From positions 372,001 to 436,000 of the forward strand of contig JAPOHD010000027.1 of NCBI GenBank assembly GCA_026671195.1: a stretch of 64,000 nt of DNA, read 5' to 3'. The DNA comes from Draconibacterium aestuarii. GTDB lineage: Bacteria > Bacteroidota > Bacteroidia > Bacteroidales > Prolixibacteraceae. Of this stretch, positions 8,228 through 17,348 are shown piece after piece; within the stretch, counting starts at the first letter, position 1, and each line of letters starts with the position of its first letter. A program made the position numbers and the translations under genes. The notes under the pieces were generated by a model. The model searched no databases. It had not been told where the DNA came from and was given only the letters and a program-made list of their open reading frames with translations.

Positions 8228-10477
8228 ATGGATAACGTAAAACCTCAAGAGATTCTAGATGCATTTCCAACGCAATATTTTGTAGTTGACACAAAGACAA
8301 GAAAAATAATTCAGACGAATTACAAGGGAGTGTTCCCCGGTAATTGCTGTTATAAGGCTATTTTTAACCTCGATAAACCTTGCTTAATAGAAGATCATAA
8401 ATGCTTTTGCCAGCAACAATCGAAGGGGGCTAATAAATTTGTTTTTATACTGGAAAGCGAAATTGAAGGTATAAAAAGGTATGTTAAATCCTTTGGGGGC
8501 ATGATTAAGAAGGATTTGGTTGTATTAAATTATAGTGATATTACGGAATGTATTCAACAGCGCAACGAAATTGAGGATAACAAAAAACGCCTGGAGGAGG
8601 TTGAAAAATTAGCCAACTTTGGATATTGGGAGATTGATTGTGAAACAGAAGTAATCAAACCGTCGTTGGGAAGTAAGATCATTTATGGGCTTACACAAAA
8701 TACTGTAACCCTCGATGAAGTAAGAGAATATACATTGCCGGAGGACCGGGGAAAGGTGGATGAGAGTACAACAAATCTTATTCAAAAGGGGGTTTCTTTC
8801 AATATAAAATATAAGATCAGGCGGCCTTCTGATGATGCTATACGACACATTCATACAATTGCTGAATTCTGGGAAGAAAAGAATATGGGCTATGGTATTG
8901 TGCTTGATATAACCGAAGCGGCAGTAGCCCACGAAGCACTGATGGAAAACAAGGAGTATTTGAATTTGTTGTTTGACAATATGAACAGTGCTTTTGGCCA
9001 ACATAAAATTATAACGGACGAAAAGGGCGAACCTGTCGATTATATTTTTTTGGATGTAAACAATAAATTTGAAGAATTAACGGGCCTGAAAAAGGAACAA
9101 ATTCTGAATAAAACCTTAAGACAAGTTCTGCCAAACGCTGAAAATTCGTGGATTAAGCGATATGGTAAAGTTGCTCTAACCGGCAAGTCTACTATTTTTA
9201 CCGACTACTCAAAGGATCTCGATAAATATTTCGAGGTGGCCGCGTTTTCGCCACGTAGAGAATATTTTGCTGTTAGCTTTACTGACATCACCAATCGTAA
9301 GAAAACTGAAATGGATTTGGTAGCCGCGAAAGAAAAGGCGATTGAAAGCGATCGTTTAAAAACCTTGTTTCTGGCCAATATGAGTCACGAGATAAGGACT
9401 CCGCTCAATGGAATTCTTGGCTTTTCGAGCCTGTTAACCAGCAATGGTATGGATGATGAACAGCGTCAGTATTACGGGAAAATTATTGAAAATTCAGGAC
9501 ATCGTTTAATGACGGTTATTGATGATATTGTGAACATATCAATGATTCAGTCGAACCAGCTTAAAATCGATAATTACGAATTTGATTTGGTGGATTTACT
9601 GGAAGAAATTTATGTGGTCTATCAAAAACAAAATCAGGAAAAATTAGCTCAAATAGATTTTAAGTTTGTGCTTTCTTCTGATTCAAAAATGATTCTTGTT
9701 TACTCCGATAAAGACCGGATTTTCCAAGTTTTAAAAAACCTTTTAGATAATGCCTTTAAATTTACAAAAGAAGGATTTATTGAATTTGGAATTAGGAAGG
9801 TTGAAGCTGATGAAATTCAGCTATATGTGAGGGATTCGGGTATCGGAATTGCAGAAAGCAAGCAGCAGGTAATTTTTGAAACCTTTCGTCAGGTTGAGGA
9901 AGGCCAGGGTAGGAAGTATGACGGATCGGGGCTTGGTCTTGCCATTGTTTCAGGTATCCTCGATAAATTAAAAGGATCGGTTTCTGTTACTTCCGCCTTA
10001 AACAAGGGAACTGAGTTTTTGGTATGCTTCCCTCGTAATGAGCATAAACTGAGCAGTTATACTATAGAAATGATTACCCCTCATCGAATGGATTATGAAG
10101 ATGTAGAACAGTCAAAAACAATTGTGTCGTTCGAAGACGATATTCCGAGTGCCGAGTTTTTAGGTACCGTGGCTGAAATGGTGGGGTGCAGGCATGTAAA
10201 CTTTGTTTATCCGACGCAAGGACTCGAATATGTTCGGAGCAATAAGGTTGATCTGATTCTGATGGATGTTCAGTTGCCGGAAATGGACGGGTATCAGGTA
10301 ACACAAATAATAAAAGCTGAATTTCCTGAAATTCCAGTGATTATTCAAACCGCATTTGTAATGCAGGGCGATAAGGAAAAAGCCTTTAGTGCCGGATGCG
10401 ATGATTATATTTCAAAGCCGATTTCAATTGACGTCTTTCGCAAAAAAATAATCAAATGTCTTCAGGAGGAATATTAA
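8228..10477 (+). CDS. Hybrid sensor histidine kinase with PAS domains and receiver
   Basis: A 749-residue cytoplasmic hybrid kinase with no membrane helix. The N-terminal PAS-like module (1-105) carries a cysteine cluster (C40, C41, C52, C59, C61). It is followed by two more PAS segments (about 115-235 and 240-360), then a HisKA domain with phospho-acceptor H387 in NMSHEIRTPLNGILGF. The HATPase has N-box LKNLLDNAFKFT, DSGIGI and GSGLGLAI. A C-terminal receiver follows with D680 in LILMDVQLPEMDGYQ. No output domain follows, so the signal must pass to a separate regulator not seen here. It stands alone, with 180 bp upstream that I could not assign. The cysteines suggest a metal, Fe-S or redox input; that is inference. 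Confidence 0.92.
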   Translation: MDNVKPQEILDAFPTQYFVVDTKTRKIIQTNYKGVFPGNCCYKAIFNLDKPCLIEDHKCFCQQQSKGANKFVFILESEIEGIKRYVKSFGGMIKKDLVVLNYSDITECIQQRNEIEDNKKRLEEVEKLANFGYWEIDCETEVIKPSLGSKIIYGLTQNTVTLDEVREYTLPEDRGKVDESTTNLIQKGVSFNIKYKIRRPSDDAIRHIHTIAEFWEEKNMGYGIVLDITEAAVAHEALMENKEYLNLLFDNMNSAFGQHKIITDEKGEPVDYIFLDVNNKFEELTGLKKEQILNKTLRQVLPNAENSWIKRYGKVALTGKSTIFTDYSKDLDKYFEVAAFSPRREYFAVSFTDITNRKKTEMDLVAAKEKAIESDRLKTLFLANMSHEIRTPLNGILGFSSLLTSNGMDDEQRQYYGKIIENSGHRLMTVIDDIVNISMIQSNQLKIDNYEFDLVDLLEEIYVVYQKQNQEKLAQIDFKFVLSSDSKMILVYSDKDRIFQVLKNLLDNAFKFTKEGFIEFGIRKVEADEIQLYVRDSGIGIAESKQQVIFETFRQVEEGQGRKYDGSGLGLAIVSGILDKLKGSVSVTSALNKGTEFLVCFPRNEHKLSSYTIEMITPHRMDYEDVEQSKTIVSFEDDIPSAEFLGTVAEMVGCRHVNFVYPTQGLEYVRSNKVDLILMDVQLPEMDGYQVTQIIKAEFPEIPVIIQTAFVMQGDKEKAFSAGCDDYISKPISIDVFRKKIIKCLQEEY

Positions 10478-10643
10478 TCGCTGGTATAACTACAAAACGA
10501 TGCATTGGGTTCTTTTTTTCTCTGATTCGTTGAAAAATTATACCGTAACCGTGGCAACGTTACAATTTTTCGCCTTCCATAAACAAACACCAACTCAATA
10601 TCCAATATGGAATTTTAGAATTGGGTTGGTATAACTCCGATTC

Positions 10644-11771
10644 TTACTTTTCTTGTTTCTTTTTTACCGTAAATTTTGGATTAACATTTTTAGAACGATT
10701 ATTCCTACGTTTATTATTCTTTTTTCGCGGTGGCCTTTTATTGTTGAATCTATCCAGGCTTTCATCCAGAGTTACTTCCAGCTTGGTTTCTTTTTCTTCT
10801 ATCTTTTCCGTAGACGTATTTACCTCGGGTTTTAAACCTCTTTTGTTTTTCTGAATAATATTTTTAACCTGCTTTAGCGAAAGGTTAAAAGTTACACCAA
10901 CACTGCCTTCCAGTATATACCAGATTTCTTTCTTTAAATAATCTGTTTTAAATGGTTTGGCGGTTCCTTTGGCCAGCTCAAGGTTGAGTAATTCGCGTGG
11001 GAATTCGTTTCCGGCTTCAATATAGGCGTCCAGCTCGTACAATAAACAACACTTGAGTTTTCCGCAGGCTCCTGCCATTTTTTGTGCCGATGGTGAAAGT
11101 CCTTGTTTTAGTGCTGCGTCTGATGAGATACTCGAAAAATCAGTTCTCCAGCTCGAACAGCAAAGTTCGCGGCCGCACGATCCAATTCCTCCAATTAGTC
11201 CGGCTTCCTGGCGTGCGCCAATTTGTTTCATTTCAACTTTAATGCGAAAATCACGGGCATAAATCCTGATCAGTTCACGAAAATCAACACGGCCTTCGGC
11301 GATGTAATAGAAAATGGCTTTTTTGTTATCTCCACGAAATTCAACATCACCGATTTTCATGTTAAGGCCAAGCTCTGACGCAGCTTGTCTGGCTTTAATC
11401 ATCGTTTCTTTTTCGCGCAAACGGGCTTGCTGAAGTTTTTCAATATCCATTTCAGTAGCTTTGCGGTACACCGAATTTAGGGTGTACCTGCCCGGGTTTT
11501 TGATTTTTTGCTTAAACTGTTTTTCCGCCAGGTAACCGGTTAAGGTAACCTCGCCTACATCGTGCCCCGGCGAAGTTGCAACAACTACCTTGTCGCCACG
11601 TTTTAAGGGCAATCCTTCTATATTTTTAAAATACTCCTTTCGGGTAGTTTTGAATTTAACTTCAACAATATCTGATTGGTCAGAAGTATCAGGCAAATCG
11701 TTTAGCCAGTCGTAACTGTTGGCTAAGGTATCGCTTGTTGAATTATTAAATGAACATCCATTGCAACTCAT
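10644..11771 (-). CDS. ricT: PSP1/RicT-like iron-sulfur regulatory subunit
   Basis: A member of the PSP1 C-terminal (RicT/YaaT) family. In Bacillus, RicT joins RicA and RicF in an Fe-S complex that affects RNase Y and sporulation/biofilm; the role in Bacteroidota is not settled. The conserved part contains VDFRELIRIYARDFRIKVEM and two cysteine motifs, GSCGRELCCSSW and ACGKLKCCLLYELD, which match the family. The start at 11771 (MSCNGCS) has AGAGAGG a few bases upstream, a better ribosome site than the ATG at 11840, which would add 23 residues. The C-terminus is a long Lys/Arg-rich tail (about residues 320-375), possibly RNA-binding. RicA/RicF partners are not in the window. Confidence 0.85.
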   Translation of the reverse strand: MSCNGCSFNNSTSDTLANSYDWLNDLPDTSDQSDIVEVKFKTTRKEYFKNIEGLPLKRGDKVVVATSPGHDVGEVTLTGYLAEKQFKQKIKNPGRYTLNSVYRKATEMDIEKLQQARLREKETMIKARQAASELGLNMKIGDVEFRGDNKKAIFYYIAEGRVDFRELIRIYARDFRIKVEMKQIGARQEAGLIGGIGSCGRELCCSSWRTDFSSISSDAALKQGLSPSAQKMAGACGKLKCCLLYELDAYIEAGNEFPRELLNLELAKGTAKPFKTDYLKKEIWYILEGSVGVTFNLSLKQVKNIIQKNKRGLKPEVNTSTEKIEEKETKLEVTLDESLDRFNNKRPPRKKNNKRRNNRSKNVNPKFTVKKKQEK

Positions 11772-11989
11772 AAAATCCTCTCTAGCTTTCTGTTGATTGC
11801 GTGAAAAATGGGGGTGTAAAATTCGCCTCCTATTGTCCAATACTCACAATCACAATAAAATAATTCGGGGCAAAGATCAGAAAAAGAATTTAATATCCTA
11901 ATATGGAATCGGTCTAAATTAAGATATTGTTCTTTTTTTTGGGGAGTGTTTTTTTCTTTTTGTTCCTTTATGGTCGGTTAAAAACATAC

Positions 11990-13219
11990 ATGGTGAAACA
12001 AAGAATTGAAGTTTATAAAAGAGGCCTGATTATTTTTGCAATGTTGATTGGCGCAGTAGTGTTATCTCCCTTAAAAAGCCGGGCTTTTCAACTTTCAGGT
12101 CAGGCAGAAATTAGTGTGGTTACCTGTAGCCCGGGAAACGAAGCCTACTCGGTGTATGGGCATTCGGCTATTCGGGTGCATGATGCAGCTTACAATTACG
12201 ATATCGTTTTCAATTATGGAATATTCGATTTTAGTGCACCCAATTTTATCTACAGGTTTGCTGCCGGCGAAACAGATTATTTATTAGGTGCGTACCGGTT
12301 CGATGCTTTTGTAGAAGGATACAAAAAAGAGAAACGGAGCGTTTTTGAGCAGACACTGGATCTAACTCCATCCGAGAAACAAAAGATATTCGATTTTTTA
12401 CTCTGGAACGCAAAACCCGAAAATCGCGTGTATCGATACAATTTCTTTTTTGATAATTGCGCCACTCGAATCCGAGATGTATTGGCCGATAACATAGAAG
12501 GAGGGCTGGAGTTTAATCTGGAAGATCAAAGCCATAAAACGCTTCGAAGACTTACAAAAGATTATCATGGTAAGTTGTTGTGGCTGAACTTTGGAATCGA
12601 TTTTCTGGTGAGTTCCGAATCGGATAGGGAAGCAACTGTTTTGGAAGAAATGTTTTTACCCGATTATGTAATGAAACATTTCGCAAATGCAAAAAAAAAT
12701 GGGGAAGGAATTCCGGTGGTCAAAAAGTTAACAACCATTTACAAAGCTCCCAACAACGATTTTAAATCGTCGAAAATAACCAGCCCTTTTGTGGTATTTT
12801 TGTTGCTCACTCTTTTTGTTGTTTATTTCTCGGTAAAAGAATTCAGGCAGGGCAAGATAAAAAACGGGATGGATTATTTTGTGTTTGGATTTAACGGTTT
12901 AATGGGAATTGTAATGGGCTGGTTTGTGCTGTTTTCCGAACATCCGGCCATGAGCCCAAACTATAACTTGCTGTGGGGAGTACCGCTTAACCTTGTATTT
13001 GCTTTTGCCTGGTCGATTAAAAAGTGGAGGCCTGTTTTAAACTATTACCATGTATTTATTTCGGTGTGGTTAATAGCCTTTATTTGTTGTGCTTCCTTTG
13101 TTCCACAATATTTTCATCCGGTATTCTATCTTTTTGTAATAATGGTTCTAAGCCGTTCGCTGGCGCACTCTATAATCATTTTTAAAAGATTTAAATTCGG
13201 GCAACAAAGTGTTGCGTAA
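11990..13219 (+). CDS. DUF4105 domain membrane protein
   Basis: A DUF4105 family protein (Lnb N-terminal-like periplasmic domain), common in Bacteroidota and of unproven function. From the ATG at 11990 it has a signal peptide/membrane helix (about residues 12-30). The exported domain carries EISVVTCSPGNEAYSVYGHSA, FNYGIFDFSAPNF and the Cys-containing motif NFFFDNCATRIRD, the family signature. Four hydrophobic helices follow at the C-terminus (about 260-400). The ATG at 11927 would add another hydrophobic stretch and is less likely. It is divergent from the ricT-like gene and ends 80 bp before mutS; no functional link is visible. Confidence 0.8.
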   Translation: MVKQRIEVYKRGLIIFAMLIGAVVLSPLKSRAFQLSGQAEISVVTCSPGNEAYSVYGHSAIRVHDAAYNYDIVFNYGIFDFSAPNFIYRFAAGETDYLLGAYRFDAFVEGYKKEKRSVFEQTLDLTPSEKQKIFDFLLWNAKPENRVYRYNFFFDNCATRIRDVLADNIEGGLEFNLEDQSHKTLRRLTKDYHGKLLWLNFGIDFLVSSESDREATVLEEMFLPDYVMKHFANAKKNGEGIPVVKKLTTIYKAPNNDFKSSKITSPFVVFLLLTLFVVYFSVKEFRQGKIKNGMDYFVFGFNGLMGIVMGWFVLFSEHPAMSPNYNLLWGVPLNLVFAFAWSIKKWRPVLNYYHVFISVWLIAFICCASFVPQYFHPVFYLFVIMVLSRSLAHSIIIFKRFKFGQQSVA

Positions 13220-13283
13220 ACAACTTGTTGAAAAAATTGGATGAACATTTTGTTGCTAAGTTTCCTTCCTGAATGGAAACGTT

Positions 13284-13291
13284 TATCTTTG
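13284..13291 (+). promoter_or_regulatory. Putative -7 element TATCTTTG before mutS
   Basis: A TAnnTTTG match ends 7 bp before the mutS start codon. If used, the transcript would be almost leaderless. No TTG is present at the normal -33 spacing, so this is tentative. Confidence 0.3.
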
Positions 13292-13298
13292 TTCACCT

Positions 13299-15920
13299 AT
13301 GGCAAAAACCGCAAAAAAATACGCAGAAACTCCGTTGATGAAACAGTATTACGACATCAAGGACAAACATCCTGATGCGATTTTACTTTTTCGTGTGGGC
13401 GACTTCTACGAAACCTTTGGAGAAGATGCTATAAAAACAGCCGAAATAGTTGGAATTACCTTAACGCGTCGTGCAAACGGAGCAGCCAGTTATGTCGAGT
13501 TAGCCGGATTTCCACATCATGCGCTCGATACGTATTTGCCAAAACTGGTAAGGGCAGGGCAGCGTGTTGCCATTTGCGAGCAACTGGAAGACCCGAAACT
13601 CACCAAAAAAATTGTAAAACGCGGAATTACCGAGTTGGTTACTCCTGGAGTTTCCATCAACGATAACATTCTCGAAAACCGCGAAAATAATTTTTTAGCA
13701 TCGGTTCATTTTGATAAAAAGAGGGCAGGAGTTGCTTTCCTCGACATCTCAACAGGGGAGTTTTTAACTGCTGAAGGAAATTACGAATACATTGATAAGC
13801 TGCTGAGTTCGTTTCAACCCAAAGAAGTGTTGTTTCAGCGGGGCAGGACAAAAGAATTTAATGCCATTTTTGGCTCAAAATATTACACTTTTAATCTCGA
13901 AGATTGGATATATACAAGCGATGCAGCCAACGATCGTTTGATACGTCATTTCGAAACCAGCTCGTTAAAAGGGTTTGGCGTACAAAATTTGCAACTGGCA
14001 GTTATTGCGGCCGGTGCAGTGTTGCACTATCTCGATCTTACCGAGCACCTGCGTTTAAGCCATATTTCGGGATTAAGTCGGATTGAAGAAGAGCATTATG
14101 TGTGGCTCGACCGTTTTACCATTCGTAACCTGGAGCTTTTTGCACCTCTACACGAAAGTGGAAAGTCGCTGATTGCTGTGATTGATAAGACCATTTCACC
14201 CATGGGCTCGCGTTTGCTAAAACGTTGGATGGCTTTGCCTTTAAAAGACATAAAGCCAATTAACGAGCGGCTTGATGTGGTGGAACTCTTTCTGAAAAGA
14301 CCAGAGACAAAGGAAAACCTGGAGGAACATCTGCGCCAGATTGGCGATCTGGAACGATTGATTTCGAAGGTGGCGGTCGGAAGGATCAATCCACGCGAAG
14401 TGGTTCAGGTAAAAAATGCACTAAACGCCATTGTCCCTATTAAAGAGGTTTGTGCCAATGCCGAAGACAGCGCTTTGAACCGCTTTGCAGAACAGCTGAA
14501 CCCCTGTGATCTTATTCGCGGAAAAATTCAGCATGAACTTGTTGCCGATCCGCCAACGGCAATAAACAAAGGAAAAGTAATTGCCGAAGGTATTTCGGAA
14601 GAGCTCGACGAGTTGCGAAAGATTGCCTATTCGGGCAAAGATTACCTGGCGCAAATTCAACAGCGCGAAAGTGAAAAACACGGTATTCCTTCGTTAAAAA
14701 TTAGTTTTAACAATGTGTTTGGCTATTACATTGAAGTAAGGAATACACACAAAGACAAAGTGCCTGCGGAGTGGATTCGTAAACAAACTTTGGTAAGTGC
14801 CGAACGTTATATAACCGAGGAATTAAAAGAGTACGAAACAAAAATACTTGGGGCCGAAGAGAAAATACAGTCGCTGGAAAGTAAGTTGTTTGGGGAGTTG
14901 GTTTTTGCGCTTTCCGAATACATTTCAGCTATCCAGTTAAATTCAAATATTTTGGCACAAATCGATTGTTTATTGTCGTATGCTACCTGTGCCACCTCGT
15001 ATAAATATTTCCGCCCCGAAGTACACCCGGGGGTTGAAATTAATATTCGCGAAGGCCGCCATCCGGTAATCGAACGGCAGTTGCCCATTGGCGAGTCGTA
15101 CATTTCGAACGATGTATTGCTCGATCAGGAAGACCAGCAGATCATCATCATCACCGGGCCAAACATGGCGGGTAAATCGGCCTTGTTACGTCAAACAGCC
15201 TTAATTGTATTGCTGGCGCAAATGGGATCGTTTGTTCCGGCCGAGGTGGCCAAAATCGGGTTTGTCGATAAAATATTTACACGTGTTGGCGCATCGGATA
15301 ACATTTCGCTGGGCGAATCAACATTTATGGTTGAAATGAACGAAGCGGCCAGCATCCTGAATAACGTTTCCGACCGCAGCCTGATTCTTTTTGATGAGTT
15401 GGGGCGCGGAACATCAACCTACGATGGTATTTCAATTGCCTGGTCGATTGTGGAACACCTGCACGAACATGCCTACGCCAAAGCAAAAACCTTGTTTGCC
15501 ACGCATTACCACGAGTTAAACGAAATGGAAGGTGCATTCCCACGAGTGAAAAATTACAATGTTTCTATAAAGGAAGTGGGGAACAAGGTAATTTTTCTCC
15601 GAAAACTGGTTCGCGGGGGCAGTAATCACAGTTTTGGTATCCACGTTGCAGGCATGGCCGGCATGCCAAAATCGGTAATAAAACGTGCCGAACAAATATT
15701 AACAAAACTTGAAGGCGGAAAAGAAAAAGAAAATTTAGCAAAACCTTTGGAAGAAATTGGCGAGAACCGCGAAGGAATGCAATTAAGCTTTTTTCAATTA
15801 GATGACCCTGTTTTAAAGCAAATTAGAGACGAGATTTTAGGATTGGATATAAATAATCTTACTCCGATTGAAGCCTTAAATAAGCTGAATGAGATAAAAA
15901 AATTGACAGGAATTAAGTAA
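13299..15920 (+). CDS. mutS: DNA mismatch repair protein MutS
   Basis: Full-length MutS1 (873 residues), which recognises mismatches and recruits MutL. The mismatch-wedging Phe-x-Glu is present as F36-Y-E38 in [14 protein letters not shown]. The connector, lever and clamp regions follow in order. The ATPase has Walker A GPNMAGKS (620-627), Walker [18 protein letters not shown], and [11 protein letters not shown]. The C-terminal tail has [18 protein letters not shown], resembling the usual PVLKELR-type motif near the MutS tail. Nothing is missing. It is followed directly by the tRNA-Gly/Leu/Gly cluster on the same strand. Confidence 0.98.
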   Translation: MAKTAKKYAETPLMKQYYDIKDKHPDAILLFRVGDFYETFGEDAIKTAEIVGITLTRRANGAASYVELAGFPHHALDTYLPKLVRAGQRVAICEQLEDPKLTKKIVKRGITELVTPGVSINDNILENRENNFLASVHFDKKRAGVAFLDISTGEFLTAEGNYEYIDKLLSSFQPKEVLFQRGRTKEFNAIFGSKYYTFNLEDWIYTSDAANDRLIRHFETSSLKGFGVQNLQLAVIAAGAVLHYLDLTEHLRLSHISGLSRIEEEHYVWLDRFTIRNLELFAPLHESGKSLIAVIDKTISPMGSRLLKRWMALPLKDIKPINERLDVVELFLKRPETKENLEEHLRQIGDLERLISKVAVGRINPREVVQVKNALNAIVPIKEVCANAEDSALNRFAEQLNPCDLIRGKIQHELVADPPTAINKGKVIAEGISEELDELRKIAYSGKDYLAQIQQRESEKHGIPSLKISFNNVFGYYIEVRNTHKDKVPAEWIRKQTLVSAERYITEELKEYETKILGAEEKIQSLESKLFGELVFALSEYISAIQLNSNILAQIDCLLSYATCATSYKYFRPEVHPGVEINIREGRHPVIERQLPIGESYISNDVLLDQEDQQIIIITGPNMAGKSALLRQTALIVLLAQMGSFVPAEVAKIGFVDKIFTRVGASDNISLGESTFMVEMNEAASILNNVSDRSLILFDELGRGTSTYDGISIAWSIVEHLHEHAYAKAKTLFATHYHELNEMEGAFPRVKNYNVSIKEVGNKVIFLRKLVRGGSNHSFGIHVAGMAGMPKSVIKRAEQILTKLEGGKEKENLAKPLEEIGENREGMQLSFFQLDDPVLKQIRDEILGLDINNLTPIEALNKLNEIKKLTGIK

Positions 15921-15998
15921 AGCGGCAAATTTAATTTTGCGAGATAAAAAAATAGCAATATATTTGCAGCGCTTAAAAAGAAAAGTTCTTTTAAATAT

Positions 15999-16071
<73 letters not shown>

Positions 16072-16115
16072 CTGTATAGAGTCGATTTTTTCTCGCTCAG
16101 TACGAACACAAGGAT

Positions 16116-16200
16116 GCCCGGATGGTGGAATTGGTAGACACGTTGGACTTAAAATCCAATGAACATTATGTTCGTGGGGGTTCAAGTCCCCCTCTGGGTA
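16116..16200 (+). tRNA. tRNA-Leu (TAA)
   Basis: An 85-nt class II tRNA. The acceptor stem GCCCGGA pairs with TCTGGGT (two G-T pairs). The anticodon stem-loop is TTGGA-CTTAAAA-TCCAA with anticodon TAA. A long variable arm (GAACATTATGTTC) and the T-arm GGGGGTTCAAGTCCCCC follow. The discriminator is A and CCA is not encoded. Confidence 0.96.
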
Positions 16201-16205
16201 CTACT

Positions 16206-16278
<73 letters not shown>

Positions 16279-16285
16279 CGAAAAG

Positions 16286-16315
16286 AAGCTTCACATTTTT
16301 TGTGAGGCTTTTTTT
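16286..16315 (+). terminator. Terminator of the tRNA cluster
   Basis: Hairpin arms AAGCTTCACA (16286-16295) and TGTGAGGCTT (16301-16310) followed by a run of T. A closely similar hairpin lies at 16679-16710 after the tRNA-tail copy, which shows that tail and terminator were duplicated together. Confidence 0.75.
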
Positions 16316-16339
16316 GTGTCAAATTTGTAACTTGCTTTC

Positions 16340-16633
16340 ATGAGTTATTTTGTTTACATCCTCTATTCTTCAGGAACTGATGCCTATTATAAAGGGCAAA
16401 CATCGGATATAAAGGAGCGATTACATCGCCATAATTGGGGTAAAGAAAAGGCTACAAAGTTTGGCGTCCCATGGAATCTGGTTTGGTTTACAGAAAAGCC
16501 CACAAGAGGAGAAGCTCTTCTCTTGGAATGAAAGCTCAAAAACTTGTCAAGAGAAAAAACAAAACAATTTATTGCAAAATATAAAGTGGAGGTCGCGGGC
16601 CCTGACGATTCCGTTGGAATGTCAGGATGCTGA
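16340..16633 (+). pseudogene. GIY-YIG nuclease, interrupted by one in-frame TGA
   Basis: A small GIY-YIG (UPF0213/UvrC-N-like) nuclease gene. The open part begins MSYFVYILYSSGTDAYYKGQ (degenerate GIY...YIG: YVYIL / YYKGQ), with RLHRHNWGKEKATKF and the EALLLE helix carrying the catalytic-region Glu. A TGA at 16529-16531 stops it after 63 residues. Reading through in the same frame gives KLKNLSREKTKQFIAKYK, the normal family C-terminus (relatives have E-R-K-x-K-x-L-S-R-E-K). So a CGA-to-TGA change in one Arg codon explains the break and no frameshift is needed. The frame runs on to 16633, into a tRNA-Gly-like region. It sits between tRNA-Gly copy 2 and a copy of the tRNA-Gly 3' end. A sequencing error at the TGA is the main alternative. 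Confidence 0.75.
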
Positions 16634-16648
16634 CCCGAGGCGTCAGCA
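16599..16648. repeat. Twin-hairpin insert within a tRNA-Gly tail copy
   Basis: About 50 bp holding two adjacent hairpins. The first is CTGACgATTCC-gtt-GGAATgTCAG and the second has arms GCTGAC and GTCAGC around CCGAGGC. It lies between GGTCGCGG (16591-16598), which resembles tRNA-Gly just before its T-arm, and TTCGAG (16649 on), which continues it, as if inserted into a duplicated T-arm. Confidence 0.45.
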
Positions 16649-16673
16649 TTCGAGTCTCGTTTCTCGCTCTGTA
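16649..16673 (+). repeat. tRNA-Gly 3'-end copy (att-like remnant)
   Basis: 25 bp identical to positions 16052-16076, that is, the T-arm and acceptor 3' strand of tRNA-Gly copy 1 plus 5 bp of its downstream flank. Copy 2 shares only the first 21-22 bp, so the remnant derives from a tRNA-Gly with copy 1's flank. No D-arm or anticodon arm precedes it, so it is not a gene. Confidence 0.75.
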
Positions 16674-16678
16674 CAGAA

Positions 16679-16710
16679 AAGCTTCACAATTTATTGTGGA
16701 GCTTTTTTTG
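16679..16710 (+). terminator. Duplicated terminator after tRNA-tail copy
   Basis: Arms AAGCTTCACAA (16679-16689) and TTGTGGAGCTT (16694-16704), then seven T. It is close in sequence and position to the terminator at 16286-16315. Confidence 0.65.
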
Positions 16711-17290
16711 TGTCCTACTCTGATGAAATTTTTTGTATAAAGCTAAGTTTATGGAATCTCCTCGGTTCCTCGGAGTTTCCCGCTCTCAGTAAGGCTTTGT
16801 TTTGATTCAGCACTCGACAAAAGAGGCCGGTTCACGAACAAACGTCATTAGAAATTCCAAGATTTGTAGCCTGCTGGGTCCGCCTTCGAGAAAAAGCGTA
16901 AAGAAAATAAATGGAGAGAACGTTAAAAAATCAAGTCTGTTTGACGCTCGTTAGCCTGAGTTATGAAAGGCTAAAAGGAGTAGTTTCTTGATTTTAGTGA
17001 ATGGAATTTATTTTTAGCTTTTTATCGTCAGCTGTGGCTTTTTTGAATACTTTTTCAGCTATAGGAAAAAGTATTTCCTGTCTGGAAAGACAAAAAATAA
17101 TGTTTTTTGGAATGCAACACATAAAAATGCCTTTTGTATTGTTCCTACCAGTATTTCGATATTATCTATTTTTACTCCACCGGAATTTCAATGTGATCCA
17201 AAACCAGTCGCTTGTCTGCAACAGGGTGCCGCTGCAATCCCTGCCAGTTGGGGCCGGTGGTTTAAGGTTTTGCATCATCATGAATAATCA
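16711..17290. other. Intergenic region with no supported gene
   Basis: About 580 bp between the tRNA cassette and the aminotransferase terminator region. The longest frame (17001-17312, plus strand) has an unconvincing hydrophobic composition and no recognisable domain. On the minus strand a short protein-like piece (17172-17269, reading GPNWQGLQRHPVADKRL) may be a gene remnant. The rest shows no RNA fold I can name. Confidence 0.5.
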
Positions 17291-17332
17291 GGATCCGATC
17301 CGTATATGTTGACGCATAAACGGATCGGATCC
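17291..17332 (-). terminator. Perfect 13-bp inverted repeat past the aminotransferase
   Basis: Arms GGATCCGATCCGT (17291-17303) and ACGGATCGGATCC (17320-17332) with a 16-nt loop, 16 bp past the stop of the minus-strand aminotransferase gene. There is no T-run, so it may be a transcript-end stabiliser or a repeat rather than a classic terminator. A second hairpin with the same GATCCGATCC core is at 55119-55170. Confidence 0.5.
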
Positions 17333-17348
17333 TTGCGTGTGCCAGGTA

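Noticed and set aside
16587-16673. Third tRNA-Gly gene
   Set aside because: There is no D-arm or anticodon arm; only the 3' end is present, interrupted by hairpins.
16461-16805. 114-residue plus-strand ORF overlapping the GIY-YIG gene
   Set aside because: Out of frame with the GIY-YIG coding sequence and running through the tRNA tail and terminator; a shadow.
17172-17269. Minus-strand protein-like fragment (GPNWQGLQRHPVADKRL)
   Set aside because: It may be a gene remnant, but it is too short and follows an in-frame stop; I could not assign a family.
17001-17312. 103-residue plus-strand ORF
   Set aside because: No domain, odd composition, and it ends in the terminator hairpin; no neighbour or conserved start supports it.
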